Positions 55,999 through 64,000 of a DNA stretch of 64,000 nucleotides are shown piece after piece (within the stretch, counting starts at the first letter, position 1; each line of letters begins with the position of its first letter). Source of the DNA: Burkholderiaceae bacterium (GTDB lineage Bacteria; Pseudomonadota; Gammaproteobacteria; Burkholderiales; Burkholderiaceae_C); assembly GCA_019745555.1 (NCBI GenBank), contig JAIESX010000006.1, forward strand, positions 124,001-188,000, in the 5' to 3' direction. Under the pieces are notes generated by a model that was not told where the DNA came from, ran no database searches, and saw only the letters and a program-made list of their open reading frames with translations. Both the position numbers and the translations under genes were made by a program.

Positions 55999-56001
55999 GG
56001 T

Positions 56002-57681
56002 TCAGGCGGCGGTGGTTCCGGTTTCCGGGATTTGTTGTTCGATGATCTGCATGCGCAGGCCGAATTCTGGCAGCACCCAGCTGTGCAGCGCGCGCGCCGG
56101 TGTCTGCCAGTCGGGCAGGGCGCTGCCGATGCGCGCACCGGCCCAGCCCAGCAGGGCCAAGGCCAGGGCCTGCAGAAAATCGTCGGCCACCCAGTAGGGC
56201 AGGTCGGCCTGGCTGGCCGAGGCCTGAGTCAGGCGGCGGGCCAGCGCGCGCAGCTGGTCGAAGCGCTGCTGCACGTCGGCGGGCAACGGCGTTTCGGATG
56301 CGAGCGTGTCGAGCAAGGCGCCCAGAGCCGTGCCGCCGTCGGGCAGCACCTTGCGCACCAGCAGGTCGATGGCCTGGATCTCGTTCGTGCCCTCGTAGAT
56401 CATGGTGATGCGCGCGTCACGCACGATCTGCTCGATTCCCCATTCGCGCACATAGCCGTGGCCGCCGAAGACCTGCAGGCATTCGCTGGCGCCGAGAAAA
56501 CCCTGACGCGTCCAGGCGGTCTTGAGCACGGGGGTGACCAGGCTGCACCAGCGCTGCGCGGCATCGCGGCGCGCTGCGTCCGGGTGGTGCTTGATCATGT
56601 CCAGCTCGATGGCCGTGCGGTAGGCCAGCAGGCGGCCGCCGTCGATCCAGGCGCGCTGGGTGTGCAGGATGCGCTGGATGGCCGGGTGGTCTTGTATGAG
56701 ACTGGTCTCGCTGGCGCCGGGCGCGCGCATCTGGCGCCGCTCGGCGGCGTAGGCGCTGGCCTTCTGCCAGGCGGCTTCGAGCAGGGCGATGCCCTGCAGG
56801 CCCACATGCAGGCGCGCCGCGTTCATCATCACGAACATGGCGTTGAGGCCCTTGCCGGGCTCGCCCACGAGCCAGCCCGTGGCGTCCTCAAAGCGCAGCA
56901 CGCAGGTGGGGCTGCCGTGCAGGCCCATCTTTTCCTCGATGCGCTCGCAGTGCACGCCGTTGCGTGCACCGTCGGGTAGCAGTTTGGGCGCGAGGAACAG
57001 CGACAGCCCCCTGGGGCCGGGCGGGGCATCGGGCAGGCGTGCGAGCACCAGATGCACGATGTTGTCGGTCAGGTCATGCTCACCGCCGGAGATGAAGATC
57101 TTGCCGCCGCTGATGCGATAGCTGCCGTCGGCCTGCGGCAAGGCCTTGGTGCGCACCAGGCCCAGGTCGCTGCCGGCGTGGGCTTCGGTGAGGCACATGG
57201 TGGCCAGCCACTCGCCGGTGGCGATCTTTTCCAGGTAGCGCGCCTTCAGCTCTTCGCTGCCGTGGTGCTTGAGGCACTCGTAGGCGCCGTGCAGCAGACC
57301 GGGGGCCATGGTCCAGCCGTGGTTGGCAGCCGTCAGCATTTCATAGAGCACGGCTTCGAGCACGGCGGGCAGGCCCTGGCCGCCGTCTTCGGGCGCGCAG
57401 GCCAGCGCGGGCCAGCCGGCCTGCCAGAAGGCCTGGTAGGCGGCGCGGAAACCCGGGGGCATGGTCACACGCCCCGCTTCGAAGTGCGCACCAGTCTCGT
57501 CGCCCACGCGCTGCAGCGGCGCAATCTCGCTGGCGACGAACTTGCCGGCTTCGTCCAGCACCTGCTGCATCAGATCGGCATCGGTCTCCGCGTAAGGCGC
57601 CAGGCTCTGCAACTGCTGCGGGGCCTGCAGGGTCTGGAACAGAAGGCGGCCGATGTCGTCGAGGCGGGGCTGGTAATCCAT
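56002..57681 (-). CDS. Acyl-CoA dehydrogenase
   Basis: ATMCLTEAHAGSDLGLVRTKALPQADGSYRISGGKIFISGGEHDLTDNIVHLVLARLP...QVFGGHGYVREWGIEQIVRDARITMIYEGTNEIQAIDLLVRKVL. Confidence 0.94.
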   Translation of the reverse strand: MDYQPRLDDIGRLLFQTLQAPQQLQSLAPYAETDADLMQQVLDEAGKFVASEIAPLQRVGDETGAHFEAGRVTMPPGFRAAYQAFWQAGWPALACAPEDGGQGLPAVLEAVLYEMLTAANHGWTMAPGLLHGAYECLKHHGSEELKARYLEKIATGEWLATMCLTEAHAGSDLGLVRTKALPQADGSYRISGGKIFISGGEHDLTDNIVHLVLARLPDAPPGPRGLSLFLAPKLLPDGARNGVHCERIEEKMGLHGSPTCVLRFEDATGWLVGEPGKGLNAMFVMMNAARLHVGLQGIALLEAAWQKASAYAAERRQMRAPGASETSLIQDHPAIQRILHTQRAWIDGGRLLAYRTAIELDMIKHHPDAARRDAAQRWCSLVTPVLKTAWTRQGFLGASECLQVFGGHGYVREWGIEQIVRDARITMIYEGTNEIQAIDLLVRKVLPDGGTALGALLDTLASETPLPADVQQRFDQLRALARRLTQASASQADLPYWVADDFLQALALALLGWAGARIGSALPDWQTPARALHSWVLPEFGLRMQIIEQQIPETGTTAA

Positions 57682-57708
57682 GGGGGAAGGACACAAGAGG
57701 AGGAAGAA

Positions 57709-57767
57709 GCCCCCTGCGGCGGCGGCCACAGGGGGCGGGAGAGCGGTCGGGCCGCGGCGGGCCCGAC
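57709..57767. repeat. Two tandem GC-rich hairpins between the Bug gene and acyl-CoA dehydrogenase gene
   Basis: GCCCCCTG-N12-CAGGGGGC (57709-57736) and GTCGGGCC-GCGGCG-GGCCCGAC (57746-57767). Confidence 0.6.
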
Positions 57768-57773
57768 GGCCGA

Positions 57774-58760
57774 TCAGGACTCGGCGGTGAAGCCGACCTT
57801 CTTGACCAGCGGACCCCAGCGCTTGAACTCGGACTCGAGCGAGGCGCGCATGTCCTGCATCGTGCTGCCGCCAGAGGCCACCAGGCCCACGTTGGACAGG
57901 CCATCGATCACGCTTTGGTCGCGCAGCGCGGCACGGATGGCGCTGTTGGCGGCGTTGAGCACGCTGGCCGGCGTCTTGGCCGGGGCGAAGAAGCCGAACC
58001 ACTCCTCGGCCACGATTTCCGGATAGCCCAGCTCGGCGAAGGTCGGCGCGTCAGGAGCGGCCACGCGCTTGGGCGCGGAGACGGCCAGGATGCGCAGCTT
58101 GCCGGCGCGGGCGTGGGCCAGCGAATCGCCCGTCGGCGTCACGCAGGCGGCGATCTGGCCACCGACGGTGTCGTTCACGGCCGGCAGCGAGCCACGGAAG
58201 GCGATGTGCTGGAAGGTGATGCCGGCGTTGATGCCGAACAGCGAGCCCACGAAGTGCGGCATGGAACCCGCGCCCGGCGAGCCGAAGCTGGATTTCTCCG
58301 GGTTGGCCTTGGCCCAGGCGACGAAGTCCTGCAGGGTCTTGACGCTCTCGGGCACCAGCGGGCCGATGGCCAGGGCGAAGATCATCTGCGCGCCGATGGA
58401 AATGGGCGCGAAGTCCGCCATCGTGTAGTTCATCTTGCTGTACACGTGCGGGTAGATGGTCAGGGCCGAGGCCTGGGCCAGCGTGAGCACGGAGCCATCG
58501 GCCGGCGAGCCCTTGAGCGTCTCCAGCACGATGCGGCCACCGGCGCCGGGCTTGTTCTCGACCACGGCGTTGTTGCGGGCATAGGGCGTGCCGCCCAGCT
58601 TGTCGGCCACACGGCGGGCCAGGCTGTCGCCCGCGCTGCCGGCGGGGAAGCCGTAGTAGATCCGCGGCTGGGCCACCTGGGCCAGGGCGGCCAGAGGTTG
58701 CAGCGCGGCCAGGGCGGTGGCGCTGGCGGCGGCTTGAACGAAGGTGCGACGTTGCATCAT
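57774..58760 (-). CDS. Tripartite tricarboxylate transporter (Bug-type) substrate-binding protein
   Basis: IYYGFPAGSAGDSLARRVADKL...VVENKPGAGGRIVLETLKGSPADGSVLTLAQASALTIYPHVY. Confidence 0.92.
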   Translation of the reverse strand: MMQRRTFVQAAASATALAALQPLAALAQVAQPRIYYGFPAGSAGDSLARRVADKLGGTPYARNNAVVENKPGAGGRIVLETLKGSPADGSVLTLAQASALTIYPHVYSKMNYTMADFAPISIGAQMIFALAIGPLVPESVKTLQDFVAWAKANPEKSSFGSPGAGSMPHFVGSLFGINAGITFQHIAFRGSLPAVNDTVGGQIAACVTPTGDSLAHARAGKLRILAVSAPKRVAAPDAPTFAELGYPEIVAEEWFGFFAPAKTPASVLNAANSAIRAALRDQSVIDGLSNVGLVASGGSTMQDMRASLESEFKRWGPLVKKVGFTAES

Positions 58761-58810
58761 GGTTTGTCTCCTGTGCAGTGGTTGGTGGTGGGGGAACGGG
58801 AATCGGTGCC

Positions 58811-59575
58811 CTAGCGCGGTGCCATGCGCAGCGCGCCATCGAGGCGGATCACCTCGCCATTGAGGTGGCCGTTGCTGACGATGTGGGCGGCGAGCTGGGC
58901 GAATTCCTCCGGATGGCCCAGGCGTTTGGGGAAGGGGATGGAGGCGGCCAGCGAGGCCTGCACTTCCTCGGGCAGCTCCTTCATCAGCGGTGTGGCGAAG
59001 AGGCCGGGTGCCACGGTGCAGACGCGGATGCCGTGCTGGGCCAGATCGCGTGCCATGGGCAGGGTCATGCCGACCAGGCCGCCCTTGGACGCGCTGTAGG
59101 CCTGCTGGCCGACCTGGCCGTCGAAGGCGGCGACCGAGGCGGTGAACATCATCACGCCGCGTTCGCCGTCTTCGAGCGGATCGAGTTTGACGCAGGCTGC
59201 GGCAAACAGGCGGCTGATGTTGTAGCTGCCGATCAGGTTGACATTGATGACGCGCGTGAAGTCTTCCAGCGGCGCGGGCTGGCCGTCCTTGCCGACGATG
59301 CGCTTGGCCGTGCCGATGCCGGCGATGTTCATGAGGATGCGCGCCGGGCCGTGGGCGGCGGCGGCCTTGGCCAGTGCGGCCGTCACGCTGTCGGTGTTGG
59401 TGATGTCGCAGACGCAGGCGACGCCGCCAATCTCGGCCGCAACCTTCTCGGCGAGCGCGGCGTTCACGTCGAGCACGGCGACCCTGGCGCCCAGGCGTGC
59501 CAGTTCACGCGCCGTGGCTTCGCCCAGGCCGGAGGCGCCGCCGGTGACGAGAGCTGCTTGTCCTTGGATCTTCAT
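58811..59575 (-). CDS. SDR family 3-hydroxyacyl-CoA dehydrogenase-like
   Basis: AALVTGGASGLGEATARELARLGARVAVLDVN...NIAGIGTAKRI...VMMFTASVAAFDGQVGQQAYSASKGGLVGMTLPMARDLAQHGIRVCTVAPGLFATPL; HSD10-like. Confidence 0.9.
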   Translation of the reverse strand: MKIQGQAALVTGGASGLGEATARELARLGARVAVLDVNAALAEKVAAEIGGVACVCDITNTDSVTAALAKAAAAHGPARILMNIAGIGTAKRIVGKDGQPAPLEDFTRVINVNLIGSYNISRLFAAACVKLDPLEDGERGVMMFTASVAAFDGQVGQQAYSASKGGLVGMTLPMARDLAQHGIRVCTVAPGLFATPLMKELPEEVQASLAASIPFPKRLGHPEEFAQLAAHIVSNGHLNGEVIRLDGALRMAPR

Positions 59576-59583
59576 ACGGTGGT

Positions 59584-61455
59584 TCAGGCTTGGGGTTTGA
59601 GGATGCCGGGGGCGGTGTCGTCGTGCAGGGCCTGCACGAGCGCATCACGGTGCTTGAGCACGGCGCGCTGGTTGATCGAGCCCTTGTCGGTGACCTCGCC
59701 CTTGTCGATCGAGGGCGGCTCGGCGAGCAGCAGGGCGCGCGCGATGCGGTTGGCGCTGCCGGTGGCCTGGCGGGCCAGTTCGTTGATCACGGCCTGGAAG
59801 CGGTCGCGCACGGGGGCGCTGGCCAGCACGTCCGGCCACGGTGCGTCGGCCGGCAGGCCGCTGACGCTGCGGCAGGCGGGCGAGGGGAAGATCAGCGCGC
59901 CGACCTCCTTCATGTTCAGGCCCGTGAGCACCACGTCCTGCACATAGGGCGCGCCGGTGACGATGACCTTGGCGCGCATCGGGCCCACGCTGACGAAGGT
60001 GCCGGTGGAGAGTTTGAAGTCCTCGGCGATACGGCCGTCGAATTTCAGGCCGCGGTGGATGTCCTGCGGGTCGATCCACTGTACGGCGTCGCCGGTGCAC
60101 AGATAACCTTCCTCGTCGAAGGCCTCGCGCGTGGCCTGCTCGGAGCGCCAGTAGCCCGGCGTGACATTGGGGCCCTTGTAGCGGACCTCGGTCTTGCCGT
60201 CCACATCGACGAGCTTAAGTGTCATGCCGGGCACGGGCGTGCCGATGTCGCCGGCTTTCACATTGGGGCTGTTGGTGAACATGGCCGAGGGCGCGGACTC
60301 GGTCATGCCCAGGCCGGTGGCCATGACGATGCGCTCACCCACTTCGGCTTCGGCAGTCTGGTGCAGGCTGTCCCAGACGGGCTGGGCCAGGCCGGCGCCC
60401 GAGTAGAAGAACATGCGCACACGAGACAGCAGCTTCTTGCGCAGCGCTTCGTCGGTCTTCATGGCCTGGGCGATCATCTCGAAGCCCGTGGGCACGTTGA
60501 AGTACAGCGTGGGGGCGATCTCGCGCAAATTGCGCAGGGTCTCGCCGATGAGCGCGGCCGTGGGCTTGCCGTCGTCGATGTAGAGGGTGCCGCCGTGCAT
60601 CAGCGTCAGGCCCACGTTGTGGTTGCCGCCGAAGGTGTGGTTCCAGGGCAGCCAGTCCACGAAGATGGGCGGGGCCTCGGCGATCACCGGCATGGACAGC
60701 GTGATCTGCTGCAGGTTGGCGCACCACATGCGGTGCGTGTTGATCACCGGCTTGGGCATCTTCGTGGAGCCCGAGGTGAAGAGGAACTTGGCGATGGTGT
60801 CGGGTCGCACGGCGTGCATGGCCGCGTCCACCACCTCGGTCGCGGCGGTGTTGCGCAGCGCATCAAAGGCCGTGGTCTGCCGGCCGTCGATGCTGCCCTG
60901 GGCCAGCACGACCTCGATGTCGCTGCTGACCGTGGCCTGGATCGCCTTGCCGTAGCGCGCGCCATCGGCGGCGTAGACCAAGCCTGGGGTGAGCGTGGCC
61001 AGCACATGCTTGAGTTTGTCGTAGTCCTGGCTCACCGTGGCATAGGCCGGCGAGACGGGGCAGTACGGGATGCCGGCGTAGATGCAGCCCAGCGAGAGCA
61101 GGGCATGTTCCAGCGTGTTCTCGCTCAGGATCACCACGGGGCGCTCGGCGCTGAGCTTGCGGTCCAGCAGGGCCTGGCCGATACGGCGTGCGGCTTCGAG
61201 CGCCTGGGCGTAGCTGATGCGCTGCCATTCGCCGGTGCGGCCTTCGCCGAGCTGTTCGCGGCGTGCCATGAAGGTGCGCCCGGGTTCGGCCTCGGCCCAG
61301 TGGACCAGGAAGTCGCTGAGGCGGCGCGCGTAGGCGCCCAGGGGCAGCTCGGCCTGCACATAGCGGGTGCCGGGTGCACCTTCACGCACCGTGACGCGGG
61401 TCACGCCAAAAGGCACGGGGCGGTAGCGCGGGGAGGTCTTCGTCGTCTCGCTCAT
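59584..61455 (-). CDS. Feruloyl-CoA synthetase-like acid-CoA ligase
   Basis: FLFTSGSTKMPKPVINTHRMWCANLQQI...VDWLPWNHTFGGNHNVGLTLMHGGTLYIDDGKP...GLGMTESAPSAMF...KLSTGTFVSVGPMRAKVI. Confidence 0.87.
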   Translation of the reverse strand: MSETTKTSPRYRPVPFGVTRVTVREGAPGTRYVQAELPLGAYARRLSDFLVHWAEAEPGRTFMARREQLGEGRTGEWQRISYAQALEAARRIGQALLDRKLSAERPVVILSENTLEHALLSLGCIYAGIPYCPVSPAYATVSQDYDKLKHVLATLTPGLVYAADGARYGKAIQATVSSDIEVVLAQGSIDGRQTTAFDALRNTAATEVVDAAMHAVRPDTIAKFLFTSGSTKMPKPVINTHRMWCANLQQITLSMPVIAEAPPIFVDWLPWNHTFGGNHNVGLTLMHGGTLYIDDGKPTAALIGETLRNLREIAPTLYFNVPTGFEMIAQAMKTDEALRKKLLSRVRMFFYSGAGLAQPVWDSLHQTAEAEVGERIVMATGLGMTESAPSAMFTNSPNVKAGDIGTPVPGMTLKLVDVDGKTEVRYKGPNVTPGYWRSEQATREAFDEEGYLCTGDAVQWIDPQDIHRGLKFDGRIAEDFKLSTGTFVSVGPMRAKVIVTGAPYVQDVVLTGLNMKEVGALIFPSPACRSVSGLPADAPWPDVLASAPVRDRFQAVINELARQATGSANRIARALLLAEPPSIDKGEVTDKGSINQRAVLKHRDALVQALHDDTAPGILKPQA

Positions 61456-61481
61456 GGATCGTTTCGTATTCGGGGAAGTTG

Positions 61482-62264
61482 TCAGCCCTTGCTGACTTTG
61501 GCGGCCTTGCCATCAAGGAAGGCGCGCACGCGTTGTTTGGCTTCGGGCGCGCTCTGGGCAATGGCGGCCATCATGGCTTCGGTGAGGAAACCCTGGTCGG
61601 CCGGCTGTTCGGCAATGCGGGGCAGGGCGTGGATCAGGGCGTAGTTGGTCAGTGGCGCGTTCTGCGCCACACGCACGGCCAGCTCGTAGGCCTTCTCGAA
61701 GGCCGTGCCCTGGGGCACGAGGTACTGGGCGAAACCTACTTTCTCGCCGTCAGCAGCGTTGTAGACGCGGCCCGTCAGCATCATGTCGGTCATGCGCGCG
61801 GCGCCGATCAGGCGCGGGATGCGCACCGCACCGCCGCCACCCACGAAGATGCCCCGCGAGCCCTCGGGCAGGGCGTAGAAGGTGGATTCGTCGGCCACAC
61901 GGATGTGGCAGGCGCTGGCCAACTCCAGGCCGCCGCCCACGACCGCGCCGTGCAGCGCCGCGATGACCGGCACCGGGCCGTACTGCACCTGCTCCAGAGC
62001 GGCATGCCACATGCGTGAGTGGTGCAGGCCCTGGCCGGCGTCACGTTCTTTCAGTTCGCTCAGGTCCAGGCCGGCGCAGAAGTGTTCACCCTCGCCGTCG
62101 ATGACGGCAGCGCGCACGCCCTCGGGCATGTTCTCGAACAGCTGGCGGATAGCCAGGATCAGGCCGTCGTTGAGCGCGTTGCGCTTGGCAGGCCGGGTGA
62201 GGCGGATCACGGCGATTTCCTGGTGTTCGCCGCGGCGCTCGAAGTGGATGTCAGGGTTCTTCAT
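61482..62264 (-). CDS. Enoyl-CoA hydratase/isomerase (crotonase) family protein
   Basis: IRLTRPAKRNALNDGLILAIRQLFE...GEGEHFCAGLDLSEL...PVIAALHGAVVGGGLELASACHIRVADESTFYALPEGSRGIFVGGGGAVRIPRLIG. Confidence 0.93.
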   Translation of the reverse strand: MKNPDIHFERRGEHQEIAVIRLTRPAKRNALNDGLILAIRQLFENMPEGVRAAVIDGEGEHFCAGLDLSELKERDAGQGLHHSRMWHAALEQVQYGPVPVIAALHGAVVGGGLELASACHIRVADESTFYALPEGSRGIFVGGGGAVRIPRLIGAARMTDMMLTGRVYNAADGEKVGFAQYLVPQGTAFEKAYELAVRVAQNAPLTNYALIHALPRIAEQPADQGFLTEAMMAAIAQSAPEAKQRVRAFLDGKAAKVSKG

Positions 62265-62290
62265 CTTGCGTTTCTTTCGGGAATCGATTA

Positions 62291-62309
62291 TGGTTATGAA
62301 ATATAACCA
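62291..62309. promoter_or_regulatory. Putative operator palindrome in the divergent catabolic promoter region
   Basis: TGGTTAT-GAAAT-ATAACCA (7-bp arms, 5-bp spacer) in an AT-rich island. Confidence 0.6.
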
Positions 62310-62350
62310 ATTCAAGCAAGCGCCGCCTGCTTTTCATCAGTGTTTACCCT

Positions 62351-62372
62351 AGGCCACCGGATCCGGTGGCCT
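62351..62372. promoter_or_regulatory. Perfect 22-bp GC-rich palindrome just upstream of the amidohydrolase RBS
   Basis: AGGCCACCGGATCCGGTGGCCT equals its reverse complement; 16 nt before ATG 62389. Confidence 0.65.
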
Positions 62373-62388
62373 CAGCCCGGAGCCGGTC

Positions 62389-63255
62389 ATGGACCACAAG
62401 AACCTCATCGCCATCGATGTCCACACGCACGCCGAAGTCAGCTGCTGGAACCCCTTCGACAACTATGGCGAGGAGTACGACCGCGCCGCAGACAAGTATT
62501 TCCGCTCCAACCGCCGCCCGACGATTGCCGAGACGGTGGCCTATTACCGTGAGCGCAAGATCGGCCTGATCATGTTCACGGTGGACAGCGAGGCCCAGCT
62601 GGGCCGTCGCCGCATCCCGAACGAGGAGATTGCCGAGGCCGCCAAGGCCAACAGCGACATGATGATGGCCTTTGCCAGCATCGACCCGCACAAGGGCAAG
62701 ATGGGCGCGCGCGAGGCGCGCCGCCTGATCGAGGAGCACGGCGTCAAGGGCTTCAAGTTCCACCCCACGGTGCAGGGCTATCACCCCTACGACAAGATGG
62801 CGTGGCCCATCTACGAGGTGATCGCCGAGTACAAGATGCCGGCCATCTTCCACACCGGCCACAGCGGCATCGGCAGCGGCATGCGCTGCGGCGGGGGGCT
62901 GCGCCTGGAGTACAGCAACCCCATCCATCTGGATGACGTGGCGATCGACTTCCCCGACATGCAGATTGTGATGGCGCACCCGAGCTGGCCCTGGCAGGAC
63001 GAGGCCTTGAGCGTGGCCATGCACAAGCCCAATGTCTGGATCGACCTGTCGGGCTGGAGCCCCAAGTACTTTCCCAAGCAGCTCGTGCAGTACGCCAATA
63101 CCCTGCTCAAGGACCGCATGCTGTTCGGCAGCGACTATCCGCTGATCACGCCCGAGCGTTGGATGAAGGATTTCGAGGAAGCCGGCTTCAAGCCCGAGGT
63201 CATGCCCGGCATCCTCAAGGACAACGCGGTGCGACTGCTGGGCTTGGCGCCCTGA
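62389..63255 (+). CDS. Amidohydrolase family (TIM-barrel) protein
   Basis: LIAIDVHTHAEVSCWNPFDNYGEEYDRAADKYF...GVKGFKFHPTVQGYHPYD...LFGSDYPLITPERWMKDFEEAGF. Confidence 0.9.
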   Translation: MDHKNLIAIDVHTHAEVSCWNPFDNYGEEYDRAADKYFRSNRRPTIAETVAYYRERKIGLIMFTVDSEAQLGRRRIPNEEIAEAAKANSDMMMAFASIDPHKGKMGAREARRLIEEHGVKGFKFHPTVQGYHPYDKMAWPIYEVIAEYKMPAIFHTGHSGIGSGMRCGGGLRLEYSNPIHLDDVAIDFPDMQIVMAHPSWPWQDEALSVAMHKPNVWIDLSGWSPKYFPKQLVQYANTLLKDRMLFGSDYPLITPERWMKDFEEAGFKPEVMPGILKDNAVRLLGLAP

Positions 63256-63320
63256 GCCCGGGCTGGCTTGTCAGGCCCGATTGGACCTGCTAAGGTTGCC
63301 GCCCAATACTGGAGGCGGCC

Positions 63321-63629
63321 ATGATCAGCAATTTCGAGCAGGTCCACAACTACTACGAACGTCTGGTGTTCGAAGAGGTGCTGCGCCGCGCGGCCAAGCG
63401 CCCGGACCTCATGCCCGATGCCCTGGCCGACATCGCCTGCGTCGCGCTCAACCGCCTGCCGGCGCGTTATGTGCGCCACGACGTGGACCTGATGTTCTAC
63501 CTGACCGAGCACGAGCGCCACGCCATCGAACTTTCGCTGGAAGCGGCGCTGGACTATGCCTTCCGCCTGGTCAGCGAACGCTCCAGTCACGGCAAGCCCT
63601 ATGCGGGGACTGAAAAAAAGGCGGCCTGA
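63321..63629 (+). CDS. ComFB-like protein (late competence development family)
   Basis: MISNFEQVHNYYERLVFEEVLRRAAKRPDLMPDALADIACVALNRLPARYVRHDVDLMFYLTEHER. Confidence 0.72.
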   Translation: MISNFEQVHNYYERLVFEEVLRRAAKRPDLMPDALADIACVALNRLPARYVRHDVDLMFYLTEHERHAIELSLEAALDYAFRLVSERSSHGKPYAGTEKKAA

Positions 63630-63643
63630 AGGCCGCCTTTTTT
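63613..63643. terminator. Bidirectional intrinsic terminator overlapping the ComFB-like 3' end
   Basis: AAAAAAAGGCGGCC-TGAA-GGCCGCCTTTTTT. Confidence 0.92.
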
Positions 63644-63659
63644 CTGAGCCAGTCCAGCC

Positions 63660-64000
63660 TCAGGCGCGGCCCCAGACTTCCTGGGCCGTCTCGATCACCA
63701 GGCGCAGCTTGGCGCGCTGGTCCTCCACCGCGATGTCGTTGCCGTGCACGGTGCTGGAGAAGCCGCACTGGGGCGAGAGGCAGAGCTGCTCCAGGGGCAC
63801 GTACTTGGCGGCTTCATCGATGCGGCGCTTGAGATCGTCCTTGGATTCGAGCTTGCCGAACTTGGTGGTCACCAGGCCCAGCACCACGATCTTGCCCGGC
63901 GCGAGGAAGCGCAGGGGGCGGAAATCGCCGCTGCGGTCGTCGTCGTACTCCAGGAAGTAGGCATCGAGGTTCATCTCCTTGAGCAGGGCCTCGGCCACGG
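63660..64000 (-). CDS. Cobalamin-independent methionine synthase (MetE C-terminal-like) family protein, cut by window edge
   Basis: IVVLGLVTTKFGKLESKDDLKRRIDEAAKYVPLEQLCLSPQCGFSSTVHG. Confidence 0.85.
   Translation of the reverse strand, partial: VAEALLKEMNLDAYFLEYDDDRSGDFRPLRFLAPGKIVVLGLVTTKFGKLESKDDLKRRIDEAAKYVPLEQLCLSPQCGFSSTVHGNDIAVEDQRAKLRLVIETAQEVWGRA

Overview
GC-rich (roughly two-thirds G+C) chromosomal window. Gene content and order look like a beta-proteobacterium of the Burkholderiales, most likely Comamonadaceae-like. The window is densely coded, with about 60 CDS. Most are core genes in familiar neighbourhoods: pyrG, coaBC-dut, bamC-dapA, parE-LT-parC, argF-argD-DUF3579, rpsT/murJ, purM, hda-HAD-pcnB-folK, comEC, moxR-DUF58, etfBA-acyl-CoA dehydrogenase, grpE-dnaK-dnaJ. 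I saw no rRNA, tRNA, CRISPR array, transposase or prophage. The one accessory-looking block is at the right end (about 55.5-64 kb). It is a six-gene minus-strand operon (enoyl-CoA hydratase, feruloyl-CoA-synthetase-like ligase, SDR, Bug-type binding protein, acyl-CoA dehydrogenase, MarR) divergent from an amidohydrolase, a ComFB-like protein and a MetE-like protein. It reads as a candidate CoA-dependent beta-oxidative hydroxycinnamate pathway with palindromic control sites. Other points worth checking: a LexA-type CTG-N10-CAG box before parE; a perfect 22-bp palindrome plus a second operator-like site before etfBA; an EptA-like membrane domain lacking its catalytic domain; a moxR/DUF58/TgpA operon apparently split by an inversion; several hairpins with stop codons in the loop; and a family of 17-bp GCTA-N9-TAGC elements. 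I do not see a clearly new defence or mobile system. All calls are from reading the sequence and ORF translations; no searches were run.
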